25,573 nt of DNA. It comes from UBA4644 sp964541085 (GTDB taxonomy: Bacteria > Bacillota > Clostridia > Oscillospirales > Butyricicoccaceae). The number at the start of each line of letters is the position of its first letter. Within the stretch, counting starts at the first letter, position 1. The translations under genes were made by a program, and so were the position numbers. Location: positions 1 to 25,573 of the forward strand of contig CAZIPA010000031.1 in NCBI GenBank assembly GCA_964541085.1, given 5' to 3'. This document shows, in pieces, positions 6,181 to 13,936 of the stretch. The notes under the pieces are model-generated. The model did no database searches, was not told the origin of the DNA, and saw only the letters and a program-made list of their open reading frames with translations.

Positions 6181-6897
6181 ATGACATTTCAGGAAATCAT
6201 CCGCACCGGCTGTGAAGCGTGGAATCTCCCCATCTCGCCGGAGGCACTGCTGCGCATGGAGCGCTTTTCCGACAGCATGATCGAAAAAAACCGTGTCATG
6301 AATCTCACCGCCGTCACCGAGCCGGAGGAAATCGCCCGCCGGCATATGCTGGACTGCCTGTTTCTGCTGACCTGCGCCGACTTTTCCGGCAAAAAGGTGC
6401 TGGATATCGGCTGCGGCGCGGGCTTTCCCACCATGCCGCTGAAGTGCTACGATCCCACCTTTGACATTACCCCGCTGGACAGCACCGGCAAGCGCATCCA
6501 TTTTATTGAAGAATGCTGCGCCCAGCTGGACATTCCCATCCAGCCGGTGGTGGCCCGGGCGGAGGATCACATTCAGAAAAAGGGTCTGCGGGAGAGCTTT
6601 GACATTGTGACCTCCCGGGCGGTGGCCCCGCTGAATATTCTGGCGGAGCTGTGTCTCCCTTATATAAAAGAAGGCGGACTGTTTCTCCCGCTGAAGAGCA
6701 AAAATGCCGCTGCCGAGGACGAGGTGGAGCGGGGACGCTCTGCCATCCGTGCCCTGGGCGGCACACTGGAGGATGCCCGGGAATATCAGATCCCCGGCAT
6801 GGATTCTCCCCATCAGATTCTCATCATCCGGAAAACCGGCCACACCCCCGGCCAGTATCCCCGGCGATATGCGAAAATCTCGGCAAATCCGCTGTAA
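6181..6897 (+). CDS. rsmG: 16S rRNA (guanine-N7) methyltransferase RsmG (GidB)
   Basis: This SAM-dependent enzyme methylates a guanine in the 530 loop of 16S rRNA (G527 in E. coli numbering); loss is known to give low-level streptomycin resistance. The 238-residue protein has normal length. It carries the family's N-terminal NLTAVTEPEEIARRHMLDCL (41-60), the SAM-binding motif VLDIGCGAGFP (73-83), and VTSRAVAPL near the active site. The start is set by AAAGGAG 8 bases before ATG. The order mnmE-mnmG-rsmG is classic, but the 636-bp repeat block upstream makes an independent promoter or long read-through necessary; I see no clear promoter. Confidence 0.96.
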   Translation: MTFQEIIRTGCEAWNLPISPEALLRMERFSDSMIEKNRVMNLTAVTEPEEIARRHMLDCLFLLTCADFSGKKVLDIGCGAGFPTMPLKCYDPTFDITPLDSTGKRIHFIEECCAQLDIPIQPVVARAEDHIQKKGLRESFDIVTSRAVAPLNILAELCLPYIKEGGLFLPLKSKNAAAEDEVERGRSAIRALGGTLEDAREYQIPGMDSPHQILIIRKTGHTPGQYPRRYAKISANPL

Positions 6898-6924
6898 TTC
6901 AAAGCAGCTGTAACTTGTCTTCCC

Positions 6925-6954
6925 GACTTGGCTCTCCCACTGGGAGAGCCAGGC
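6925..6954 (+). repeat. Palindromic repeat remnant E
   Basis: Only the constant stem is left: GGCTCTCCC ACT GGGAGAGCC, a perfect 9-bp hairpin behind rsmG. It could serve as a 3'-end structure for that gene, but no T-run follows. Confidence 0.6.
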
Positions 6955-7009
6955 CCGAAAACCTCACGCCGCAAGGCGCACTTTACCATCATCGAAAGAA
7001 GGTCTTACC

Positions 7010-8392
7010 ATGCCCCAGCGTGATGAACAGCAGCAATTTATCCGGATGACCCAGACACCCATTCCCCGGCTGGTGATGTCCATGGCCCTGCCCACGGTGG
7101 CAGGTATGCTGGTGTCCTCCATCTACAACATTACCGACACCTATTTTGTCTCACGCATCGGCACCAGCGCTTCGGCGGCGGTGGGCGTGGTGTTCTCCGT
7201 CCAGTCGCTGATTCAGGCGGTGGGCTTTTGCATCGGCATGGGCTCCGGCAGCATCATCTCCCGCAAGCTGGGAGAAAAGGACACGGAAACCGCCAGCCGC
7301 TATGTGTCCTCCGCCTTTGCGCTGGCATTGTGCATGGGTCTGCTGCTGGCCATTTTCGGACTGAGCTTTCTGGAGCCGCTGCTGTTGCTGCTGGGTGCCA
7401 CGGAGACCAGCCTTCCCTATGCCTGCGATTATGCCCGCTATATTCTGCTGGCCGCGCCGGTGATGTGCTCCTCCTTTGTGCTGAATGTAGCCATGAAGAG
7501 CGAAGGCCGGGCCACCCTCTCCACCGTCGGCCTCACCTGCGGAAATGTGCTCAATGTGATCCTCGACCCCATCCTCATGTTCCCGCTGGGACTGGGCACC
7601 GCCGGTGCCGCCATCGCCACGGCCGTGAGCCAGTGTGTGAGCTTTGTGCTGCTGACCGTTTTCTTCTTCAAAAAGCAGGATTCCCTCCGCCTCCATCCCC
7701 GCTATATCAGCCGAAAGGCCGCCGATTATGCCACCATCGTCCGGGTGGGTGCGCCCACTCTGTTCCGCCAGGGCTGCGCCAGTCTGGCAACGGCGCTGAT
7801 GAACGGACAGGCTGCGGTGTTTGGTGACGCGGCAGTAGCCGCCATGAGCATCGCCACCCGCATTTATCTCTTTGTGCGTTCCATTCTGGTGGGCATCGGA
7901 CAGGGCTTCCAGCCGGTGGCGGGCTACAATTACGGCGCAAAGCTGCCGGGCCGGGTGAAGGAGGCCTTCCGCTTTACCACTCTGCTGGGCACAGCCATTG
8001 CCGTGGCTGCCGCCGTGGTCATTGCCCTGCTGGCACCCCAGCTGATGATGATCTTCCGCCGGGACGACACGCAGGTGATTCAGATCGGCGCGCAGGCCCT
8101 GCGCTATCTCTGCATCGTACTGCCCTTTTTGGGCTATTCCACCTATGTGAATCAGATGCTGCAGGGACTGGGCCGCAGCGGAAGCGCCGCCTTTCTGGCC
8201 AGCTGCCGACAGGGCATTTTCTTCGTGCCGCTGATTCTGGTGCTGCCCCGGCTGTTTTTCCTCACCGGCGTGCAGCTCTGCCAGCCCATTGCCGACGGAC
8301 TTACGGCGCTGGTGTCCATTCCCTTCCACATCTGGTTTTTCACCAGTCCGGAGGGGCTTGCGGCCTGCGGCCCGGAGAAAAAATCCGCCTGA
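7010..8392 (+). CDS. MATE-family multidrug/metabolite exporter (first of three)
   Basis: A 460-residue polytopic membrane protein of the MATE (DinF/NorM-like) superfamily, which exports cationic or drug-like compounds by Na+ or H+ antiport. Family signs are the N-terminal helix-1 segment PIPRLVMSMALPTVAGMLVSS, YNITDTYFVSRIG in helix 2, and the two-fold pseudo-repeat with VGIGQGFQPVAGYNYGA in the second half. About 12 hydrophobic segments are present. Start at ATG with AGAAGG upstream. A MerR-family regulator gene follows 81 bp downstream on the same strand with its own promoter. That pairing often means drug-responsive control, but the sequence does not show which promoter the regulator binds. 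The substrate cannot be read from sequence. Confidence 0.93.
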   Translation: MPQRDEQQQFIRMTQTPIPRLVMSMALPTVAGMLVSSIYNITDTYFVSRIGTSASAAVGVVFSVQSLIQAVGFCIGMGSGSIISRKLGEKDTETASRYVSSAFALALCMGLLLAIFGLSFLEPLLLLLGATETSLPYACDYARYILLAAPVMCSSFVLNVAMKSEGRATLSTVGLTCGNVLNVILDPILMFPLGLGTAGAAIATAVSQCVSFVLLTVFFFKKQDSLRLHPRYISRKAADYATIVRVGAPTLFRQGCASLATALMNGQAAVFGDAAVAAMSIATRIYLFVRSILVGIGQGFQPVAGYNYGAKLPGRVKEAFRFTTLLGTAIAVAAAVVIALLAPQLMMIFRRDDTQVIQIGAQALRYLCIVLPFLGYSTYVNQMLQGLGRSGSAAFLASCRQGIFFVPLILVLPRLFFLTGVQLCQPIADGLTALVSIPFHIWFFTSPEGLAACGPEKKSA

Positions 8393-8410
8393 GACATTGC
8401 CCCGCAACGG

Positions 8411-8439
8411 TTGACATTGGTTTGAAAAAGGGGTAAACT
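8411..8439 (+). promoter_or_regulatory. Putative promoter of the MerR-family gene
   Basis: TTGACA (8411-8416) and TAAACT (8434-8439) are separated by 17 bp, ending 34 bp before the start codon of the regulator. Confidence 0.6.
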
Positions 8440-8473
8440 GGAAGCATCATCCCCATGGGCAGGAGGCTTTTTC

Positions 8474-9259
8474 ATGTATCTGACCGCCAACGAAATTTCC
8501 AAAGCGCTGAACATCTCCACCGAGACCATCCGCTATTATGTGCGTGAGGGCCTCATTTCCCCCCACCGCAACGAGAGCAACGGCTATTGGGAATATTCCT
8601 CCGAGGATCTGATGAAGCTGACGGACATTCTCTTTTACCGCAGTATGTCCCTGACCATCCCGGAGATCAAAACCATCATGACGAAAAATCTCCCGCTGGA
8701 GGAGCTTCAGCCCATCATCGAACACCGGAGAAGCGAGCTCATCGCGGAGATTCGGGAAAAGGCCGATGCCCTGCATGAGCTGCAATGCTGGAGCCAGCTC
8801 CATCAGGAGGAAATGCGCAGTCTGGGCACCTTTCACATCGGCCCCATGCCCCCCTGCTACCGGCGGCAGGACTGCTATGACCAGAGCCTGCACATTGCGG
8901 AATATCTGCGCAACTGCTTTGATTTTGAGCGGGGCAACTGGATGGACATCTCCATGTCCTTTTCCATCGACACCACCCGGGAAGAGCCCCGGATGGAGCG
9001 GTATCTGTCCTTCCGCGGCTCGGTGCGGCTGAAGCCCTCCAATATGCGCACCGATATCATTGTGGAACAGGCTCCCCGCTGTCTCATCACCGAGGCCCAC
9101 TACAGCGACGACCCCATGGAAATGCTCCGGCCCATGCTGGATTATGCCGCCGCCAACAGCCTGCACCTGACGGGAAAGTTTTACGGACAGGAGAACACCA
9201 ACTATTTTGTCAACGGCAGACGGATGGCCATTTATTGCATTTATGGCGTGCTCAAGTAA
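8474..9259 (+). CDS. MerR-family transcriptional regulator with C-terminal ligand-binding domain
   Basis: A 261-residue regulator. Residues 1-70 form the MerR winged helix-turn-helix: LTANEISKALNISTETIRYYVREGL, then a wing with NGYWEYSSEDLMKL. A helical dimerisation segment (about 80-120) follows. Residues from about 125 (FHIGPMPP) to the end resemble the GyrI-like/BmrR-type effector domain and are rich in aromatic residues, consistent with binding a small hydrophobic or peptide-like ligand; this part is inference. AGGAGG is 7 bases before the ATG. MerR proteins activate promoters with 19-20-bp spacers holding a palindrome, and exactly such a promoter lies 39 bp behind this gene (9298-9328). 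That makes the peptide operon its most likely target. The upstream MATE gene is an alternative. Confidence 0.9.
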   Translation: MYLTANEISKALNISTETIRYYVREGLISPHRNESNGYWEYSSEDLMKLTDILFYRSMSLTIPEIKTIMTKNLPLEELQPIIEHRRSELIAEIREKADALHELQCWSQLHQEEMRSLGTFHIGPMPPCYRRQDCYDQSLHIAEYLRNCFDFERGNWMDISMSFSIDTTREEPRMERYLSFRGSVRLKPSNMRTDIIVEQAPRCLITEAHYSDDPMEMLRPMLDYAAANSLHLTGKFYGQENTNYFVNGRRMAIYCIYGVLK

Positions 9260-9297
9260 AAAACAAGAAAAAACAGCCAAAAAGAAGAAAAAAATTC

Positions 9298-9328
9298 TTG
9301 ACCTCGGAGCTACTCCGAGGTTTATATT
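9298..9328 (+). promoter_or_regulatory. MerR-type operator-promoter of the peptide operon
   Basis: TTGACC (9298-9303) and TATATT (9323-9328) are 19 bp apart. The spacer lies within a perfect inverted repeat, ACCTCGGAG and CTCCGAGGT around CTA (9301-9321). An over-long spacer filled by a dyad is the hallmark of MerR-family promoters (as for merT, bmr, soxS). The first gene of the peptide operon starts 49 bp downstream. The same dyad, followed by TTTATATTTT, might also act as a weak terminator for the regulator gene. Confidence 0.68.
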
Positions 9329-9376
9329 TTATTTATTATCATAGTTTATGGTATCCACAAGGGGAAAGGAGCACCT

Positions 9377-10327
9377 ATGCTGAAACCGAAAAAACTGTCT
9401 CCCGGTGCCACCATCGGCATCGTCACCCCGGCCAGCCCCCGGGAAAAGCCCTATGAGCTGGAGCGGGCAGCGGCCTTTATCCGAAATCTGGGCTATCAGG
9501 TGGTCATTGCGCCCCATGCCGATCTGCGCAAGGGCTTTGTGGCCGCCTCGGAGGAGGAGCGGGCCGCCGATATCAATGCCATGTTTGCCGACCCTGCCAT
9601 TGATGCGGTATGCTGCGCCCGGGGCGGCTATGGCAGCGCCCAGATCATCCGCCATCTGGATTTTGATCTCATCCGGCGCAATCCCAAAATCTTCACCGGC
9701 TTTTCCGACATTACCGCCCTGCATCTGGCCATCAACCGTCTGGCGGGGCTCGTCACCTTTCACAGCCCCGGCATGGCCCGGTTTAATCCCGAGGAGCTGA
9801 CGGACTATACCAGAACCCAGTTTTTCCGGGCGCTGACTACCGAAGAGCCTCTGGGAGAGATCCCCCTCCACGACCCGAAAAAGTGGCTTTACGCCATTCA
9901 CGGCGGAGCAGCCGAGGGCGAGCTCATCGGCGGCAACATGACCCTGCTGTGCGGCAGTCTGGGAACCCCTTCTCAGCCGGATGTACGGGGAAAGGTGCTG
10001 TTTCTGGAGGATGTGGACACCGAACCCTGGACCATGGACAACAACCTGATCCATCTGCGCAACGCCGGTCTGCTGGAGCAGGCGGCAGCCGTGGTGGTAG
10101 GCGAATGTAAGGGCTGTGAGCCCTATGACTACAAGCCGGGCTTTTTGTCGGATGTGTGTGTGGAAGAGGTTTTTGACTATTACCTGCGGCCGCTGGGCGT
10201 TCCGGCGCTGTATGGACTGCCCCTGGGGCACACGGAGGATATGGCAACTTTGCCGCTGGGCGTGAAGGTGCGGCTGGACGCAGATGCGAAACAGCTCACT
10301 GTTCTGGAAAGCGGCGTAGAAGCATAA
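9377..10327 (+). CDS. Peptidase S66 family, LD-carboxypeptidase (LdcA/MccF-like)
   Basis: S66 serine peptidases remove D-Ala from tetrapeptide muropeptides (LdcA) or cleave microcin C-type peptide-nucleotides (MccF). The 316-residue protein shows the family triad: Ser110 in GFSDIT, Glu211 in FLEDVDTEP and His285 in GLPLGHTEDMATLPLG. ARGGYGS (81-87) is the conserved oxyanion-region segment. No signal peptide is seen, so it acts in the cytoplasm. AAAGGAG precedes the ATG. It is the first gene after the MerR-type promoter, 48 bp ahead of the peptide-binding lipoprotein gene. This context fits processing of imported murein or other D-amino-acid-containing peptides. LdcA versus MccF activity cannot be decided by eye. 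Confidence 0.92.
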   Translation: MLKPKKLSPGATIGIVTPASPREKPYELERAAAFIRNLGYQVVIAPHADLRKGFVAASEEERAADINAMFADPAIDAVCCARGGYGSAQIIRHLDFDLIRRNPKIFTGFSDITALHLAINRLAGLVTFHSPGMARFNPEELTDYTRTQFFRALTTEEPLGEIPLHDPKKWLYAIHGGAAEGELIGGNMTLLCGSLGTPSQPDVRGKVLFLEDVDTEPWTMDNNLIHLRNAGLLEQAAAVVVGECKGCEPYDYKPGFLSDVCVEEVFDYYLRPLGVPALYGLPLGHTEDMATLPLGVKVRLDADAKQLTVLESGVEA

Positions 10328-10375
10328 AGGCAATTTCCCTGCGCAAGACCCATTATATTAAAGGAGGAACTCTGG

Positions 10376-11959
10376 ATGAAAAAATTACTTGCGATGCTGC
10401 TGAGTCTCATGCTGCTGCTGGCCCTGTGCGCCGGCTGCGGCAACAGCGGCGGAAACAGCGGAGATGAGGAGGTCATCTTCAAGGTGGCCATCGGCAGCAG
10501 CTATGACACGCTGAACCCCTTTACCACCGAATCTGCACTGGTTTACGATTTTCTGAACTTCTGCTGCGATTCCCTGCTGGCCTATGACGCGGACTTCAAC
10601 GCTGTCTCCCGTCTGGCCGAGAGCTGGGATGTCAGCGACGACGGCCTGACCTGGACCTTCCATCTGCGCAAGGATGCGAAGTTCTCCGACGGCGAGGCCC
10701 TGACCTCTGCCGATGTGAAGTGGACCTATGAAAACGCCATCGACAGCTATATGTATTCCACCCACGCCAGCGGCTTTGCTTCCATCGAATGTCCCGATGA
10801 TTACACCGTGGTGTTCGTCTGCGAAACCCCCAAGCCCGATATGCTCTATCAGATCATCCCCATCCTGCCCGAGCACATCTGGAGCCAGGTGGATATCCTG
10901 TCCTATGAGCCCACCGAGCTGGTCGGCTCCGGCCCCTTCATTTACGATCCCACCCGCAGCGCCAACGGCAACATTGCCTTCGTGCGCAACGACAATTACT
11001 GGGGCGACAAGCCCTATGTGGATGTGCTGGTGTTCTCCGTTTACGACAACTATGACACCATGGTACAGGCCATGCAGCTGGGCGAAATGGATGCCTGCTA
11101 TGAGCTGGACCGCACCCAGTATGACAAGCTCAGCACCGATTCCAGCGTGTATGTAGAGCTGTATGAGGGCTTTGGCGAAGAGCATCTGGCCTACAACATG
11201 ATTAACGAAGTCACCGGCGACCGGGTGATCCGCTATGCCATCGACTATTGCTTTGACCGGAACGCCGCCGTGGAAATGGGTTATGGCGGACTGGCCGAGC
11301 CCGGCTACGGTCTGGTGAACAATCCCGGCTTCCAGTATATCCCCGCCGACGATGTGCGCCGGGATCTGAGCATTGACCAGGCCAACGCCCTGCTGGACAG
11401 CGCCGGTTATGTGGACTCTGACGGTGACGGCATCCGGGAGCGCAACGGCGAACCCCTCAGTCTGGAGCTGATTACCGCCTCCGAGCGCAGCTCCTGGCAG
11501 TCTGCCGTGGTGAATATGCTCATCACCAACTGCGCCCAGGCGGGCATTGAGATCAAGTGGACCACCCTGGAAAAGGTCACCATGTGGGACACCTGCTGTG
11601 ACGGCGACGACAGCTGGCAGATGTATCTGGACGGCTGGGGCGGCGATGTGGATCCCGGCATGATTCTGTGTCTCTTCCAGGATTGGGAGACTGCCGGCTA
11701 TTCCACCACCAGCTATTCCAACCCGGCCTATGACGCTTCCTATGACGCAGCCTTCTCCACGGTAGACCCGGAAGAGCGTGCTGCCGCCATTCAGGAGTGC
11801 CAGCGCATCCTCTATGAGGACTGCCCCTACACCATCATCTGCTATGACAAGAGTGTGCAGGCCATCTCCCGGCGCTGGACCGGCTTCCCCGAGAGCGGTA
11901 TCGGTCTGTTCGGCAACGAGCGGGCTACCACCTATGTCAGCGTAAGACCGGCTGAATAA
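10376..11959 (+). CDS. Peptide ABC transporter substrate-binding lipoprotein (SBP family 5)
   Basis: An extracellular, membrane-anchored receptor of the DppA/OppA type that delivers peptides to the permease. The 527-residue protein has a lipoprotein signal (MKKLLAMLLSLMLLLALCAG) with the modified residue Cys21, followed by a Gly/Asn/Ser linker. Family-5 features include DTLNPFTTES, the segment LAESWDVSDDGLTWTFHLRKD and KFSDGEALTSADVKWTYE. The C-terminal lobe has DGWGGDVDPG and YDASYDAAFSTVDPEERAA. It has a strong AAAGGAGG site. The intercistronic hairpin at 11980-12006 behind it would favour higher expression than that of the permease genes. The ligand (peptide, muropeptide or other) is not evident from sequence. 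Confidence 0.95.
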   Translation: MKKLLAMLLSLMLLLALCAGCGNSGGNSGDEEVIFKVAIGSSYDTLNPFTTESALVYDFLNFCCDSLLAYDADFNAVSRLAESWDVSDDGLTWTFHLRKDAKFSDGEALTSADVKWTYENAIDSYMYSTHASGFASIECPDDYTVVFVCETPKPDMLYQIIPILPEHIWSQVDILSYEPTELVGSGPFIYDPTRSANGNIAFVRNDNYWGDKPYVDVLVFSVYDNYDTMVQAMQLGEMDACYELDRTQYDKLSTDSSVYVELYEGFGEEHLAYNMINEVTGDRVIRYAIDYCFDRNAAVEMGYGGLAEPGYGLVNNPGFQYIPADDVRRDLSIDQANALLDSAGYVDSDGDGIRERNGEPLSLELITASERSSWQSAVVNMLITNCAQAGIEIKWTTLEKVTMWDTCCDGDDSWQMYLDGWGGDVDPGMILCLFQDWETAGYSTTSYSNPAYDASYDAAFSTVDPEERAAAIQECQRILYEDCPYTIICYDKSVQAISRRWTGFPESGIGLFGNERATTYVSVRPAE

Positions 11960-11979
11960 GTTTCTGTTTTCACAGGCGG

Positions 11980-12006
11980 GGTGCGCCGTAACAGCTGCGG
12001 CGTACC
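11980..12006 (+). promoter_or_regulatory. Intercistronic hairpin behind the binding-protein gene
   Basis: GGTGCGCCG and CGGCGTACC pair over 9 bp (one G-T pair) around a 9-nt loop, with a weak T-rich tail eight bases later. Such structures commonly protect the mRNA of the binding protein or partly terminate before the permease genes. This role is inferred from position. Confidence 0.5.
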
Positions 12007-12042
12007 TCGCTGATTTTTCAAATCTCTGGAGGTGACGGAGCC

Positions 12043-13011
12043 TTGACCAAACGAATCCTGAAAAAGCTGCTCTTTGCCCTGATTACCATCCTTTTTGTGG
12101 TGGCCTTCAACTTCTTCCTGTTCCGCGTCATGCCCGGCAACGCCGAAACGATCATCGCCAAAAGCACCACCTCTCAGGCGGTGAAGGATCGTCTGCTGGC
12201 GGAGGCGGGACTGGATCAGCCCATTCTGACCCAATTCTGGATCTATATGAAGGACCTGCTCACCGGCGATTTCGGTGAAGCCTTCAACACCTATGACGGC
12301 AAGCAGGATGTGCTGTCCATTATCGCCGGACGCATCCCCAACACCGTGATTCTGCTGGTGGCGGCGGAGATCGTGGCCATTGTGCTGGGCCTTGTGGTAG
12401 GCGTTGTCTGCGCCTGGAAGCGGGGCACGGCGCTGGATACCGGCCTGCTTTCCGGCTCGCTGGTGCTTTATTCCATGCCAACCTTCTGGTTTTCCATGGT
12501 GCTCATCTTCCTGTTCTGCGTGGGACTGCGGTGGTTCCCCACCGGCGGCATCACCACCCCCGGCACCAACTATACGGGGCTTCGCTATGTACAGGACTAT
12601 TTGCAGCACATGACCCTTCCCATGCTGTGTATGGGCATTCTCATGCTGGGCAGCTATGCCATCATCATGCGCAGCACCATGATTGATGTGCTCACGGAGG
12701 ATTATATCACCACCGCCCGGGCCAAGGGCTTTTCCACCCGCTATATCCTCATGAAGCACGCCATGCCCAACGCCATGCTGCCCATGATTACCGTTATCGC
12801 CATGAATCTTTCCATGGTGGTGGGCGGCGCCATTCAGCTGGAAACCCTGTTTTCCTGGCAGGGACTGGGCAAGCTGATGTATGAGGCCCTTCTGCGCCGG
12901 GACTATCCCCTGCTGCAGGGCTGCTTTGTGATCACCACTGTCGCCGTGGTGGTGACAAACTTTATCACAGACAGCATTTATGTCCTCATCGACCCGCGGG
13001 TCAAGAGCTGA
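12043..13011 (+). CDS. Peptide ABC transporter permease (DppB/OppB type)
   Basis: The first of two membrane subunits forming the translocation pore. The 322-residue protein has an N-terminal helix (LLFALITILFVVAFNFFLF), a long external segment, and five further hydrophobic segments. The cytoplasmic ATPase-coupling EAA loop TTARAKGFSTRYILMKHAMPNAMLP is near residues 222-246. The start is a TTG codon at 12043, supported by GGAGGTGA 8 bases upstream and by the typical N-terminus; no better ATG lies nearby. It follows the binding-protein gene after 83 bp including a hairpin, and the second permease gene starts 16 bp later. Confidence 0.94.
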   Translation: MTKRILKKLLFALITILFVVAFNFFLFRVMPGNAETIIAKSTTSQAVKDRLLAEAGLDQPILTQFWIYMKDLLTGDFGEAFNTYDGKQDVLSIIAGRIPNTVILLVAAEIVAIVLGLVVGVVCAWKRGTALDTGLLSGSLVLYSMPTFWFSMVLIFLFCVGLRWFPTGGITTPGTNYTGLRYVQDYLQHMTLPMLCMGILMLGSYAIIMRSTMIDVLTEDYITTARAKGFSTRYILMKHAMPNAMLPMITVIAMNLSMVVGGAIQLETLFSWQGLGKLMYEALLRRDYPLLQGCFVITTVAVVVTNFITDSIYVLIDPRVKS

Positions 13012-13027
13012 AGGAGGGGGTGCCGTT

Positions 13028-13927
13028 ATGAAATTATCCGCTGAAACCCGCGCGCTGAAGCGCACCCTGCGCCGCCGGAGAAGCCGGGAATTTTTCCTGC
13101 AAACCTATGGCAATCTCATGGCCCGCATCGGTATGTTCATCATTCTGTTCTTTATCCTCATGGCCATCATCGGCCCCATCGTCATGCCCTTCAAAACCAC
13201 GGACATTGCCGCCAGCCGGGCGGATGTGTTCAATCCTCCCTCCGCAGAGCACTGGCTGGGCACGGACAATCTGGGACGGGATGTGCTGGCCTATCTCATG
13301 AGCGGCGCACGCTCCTCCCTGTTTGTCGGCGTGACCGCTACGGTGATCTCCATGGTGCTGGGCACCCTCATCGGCATTACCTCCGGCTATCTGGGGGGCT
13401 GGGTGGATACCCTGCTCATGCGCATCACCGACTTTTTCCTGGTGCTGCCCTGGCTGCCCTTCTGTATGGTGCTGGCCGCCATTCTGGGCAACAGTATGTG
13501 GAACATCATTCTCGTCATCGGCCTCACCGGCTGGGCAGGCACGGCCCGTGTCATCCGTGCCCAGACCCTCTCGGTGAAGGAGCAGCAGTATGTGGAGCGC
13601 ACGGTCTCTCTGGGCGCGGGAAAATGGCATATCATGCTGCGGCACATTCTGCCCAATGTGTTCCCGCTGGTGTTTTCCGAGAGCATCCTCATCATCTCCA
13701 GCTCCATTCTCACCGAGACCTCTCTGGCCTTTCTGGGTCTGGGCGACCCCACCAACCCCAGCTGGGGCACCATGCTCAACGATGCCTATTCCACCGGTGC
13801 CATGAACAACGGAGCCTGGTGGTACTTTGTCACCCCCGGCATCTGCGTCATTCTGGTGGCGCTGGGCTTTACCCTCATGGGCTATGCCTTTGACGAGATC
13901 CTCAATCCCAAGCTGAAAAAGAGGTGA
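13028..13927 (+). CDS. Peptide ABC transporter permease (DppC/OppC type)
   Basis: The second membrane subunit of the importer, 299 residues. It has the OppC-type layout: a basic N-terminus, a first helix (IGMFIILFFILMAIIGPIV), the conserved external motif HWLGTDNLGRDVLAYLMSGARSS split around residue 75-95, and the EAA loop VERTVSLGAGKWHIMLRHILPN. The last helix ends with the common FDEILNPKLKKR-like tail. The start at 13028 is chosen because AAGGAGGGGG lies 7 bases upstream; a longer in-frame reading from 12980 overlaps the previous gene and has no such site. The first ATPase gene starts 9 bp downstream. Confidence 0.95.
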   Translation: MKLSAETRALKRTLRRRRSREFFLQTYGNLMARIGMFIILFFILMAIIGPIVMPFKTTDIAASRADVFNPPSAEHWLGTDNLGRDVLAYLMSGARSSLFVGVTATVISMVLGTLIGITSGYLGGWVDTLLMRITDFFLVLPWLPFCMVLAAILGNSMWNIILVIGLTGWAGTARVIRAQTLSVKEQQYVERTVSLGAGKWHIMLRHILPNVFPLVFSESILIISSSILTETSLAFLGLGDPTNPSWGTMLNDAYSTGAMNNGAWWYFVTPGICVILVALGFTLMGYAFDEILNPKLKKR

Positions 13928-13936
13928 GCTACTGCC

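Noticed and set aside
5665..6184. Open frames of 120-154 codons with internal protein repeats in the mnmG-rsmG gap, on both strands
   Set aside because: They arise because the 117-bp repeat unit is divisible by three and lacks stops; stems with compensatory changes show the DNA or RNA structure, not a protein, is conserved.
9301..9330. Simple rho-independent terminator of the MerR-family gene
   Set aside because: The stem is followed only by TTTATATTTT and coincides exactly with a TTGACC/TATATT pair at 19-bp spacing; a promoter-operator explains more of the sequence, though dual use remains possible.
9350..9359. DnaA-box-like sequences (GTATCCACA here; TTTTCCACA near 18327 and 21497)
   Set aside because: They are single, one-mismatch sites scattered over 12 kb without an AT-rich unwinding region or dnaA nearby.
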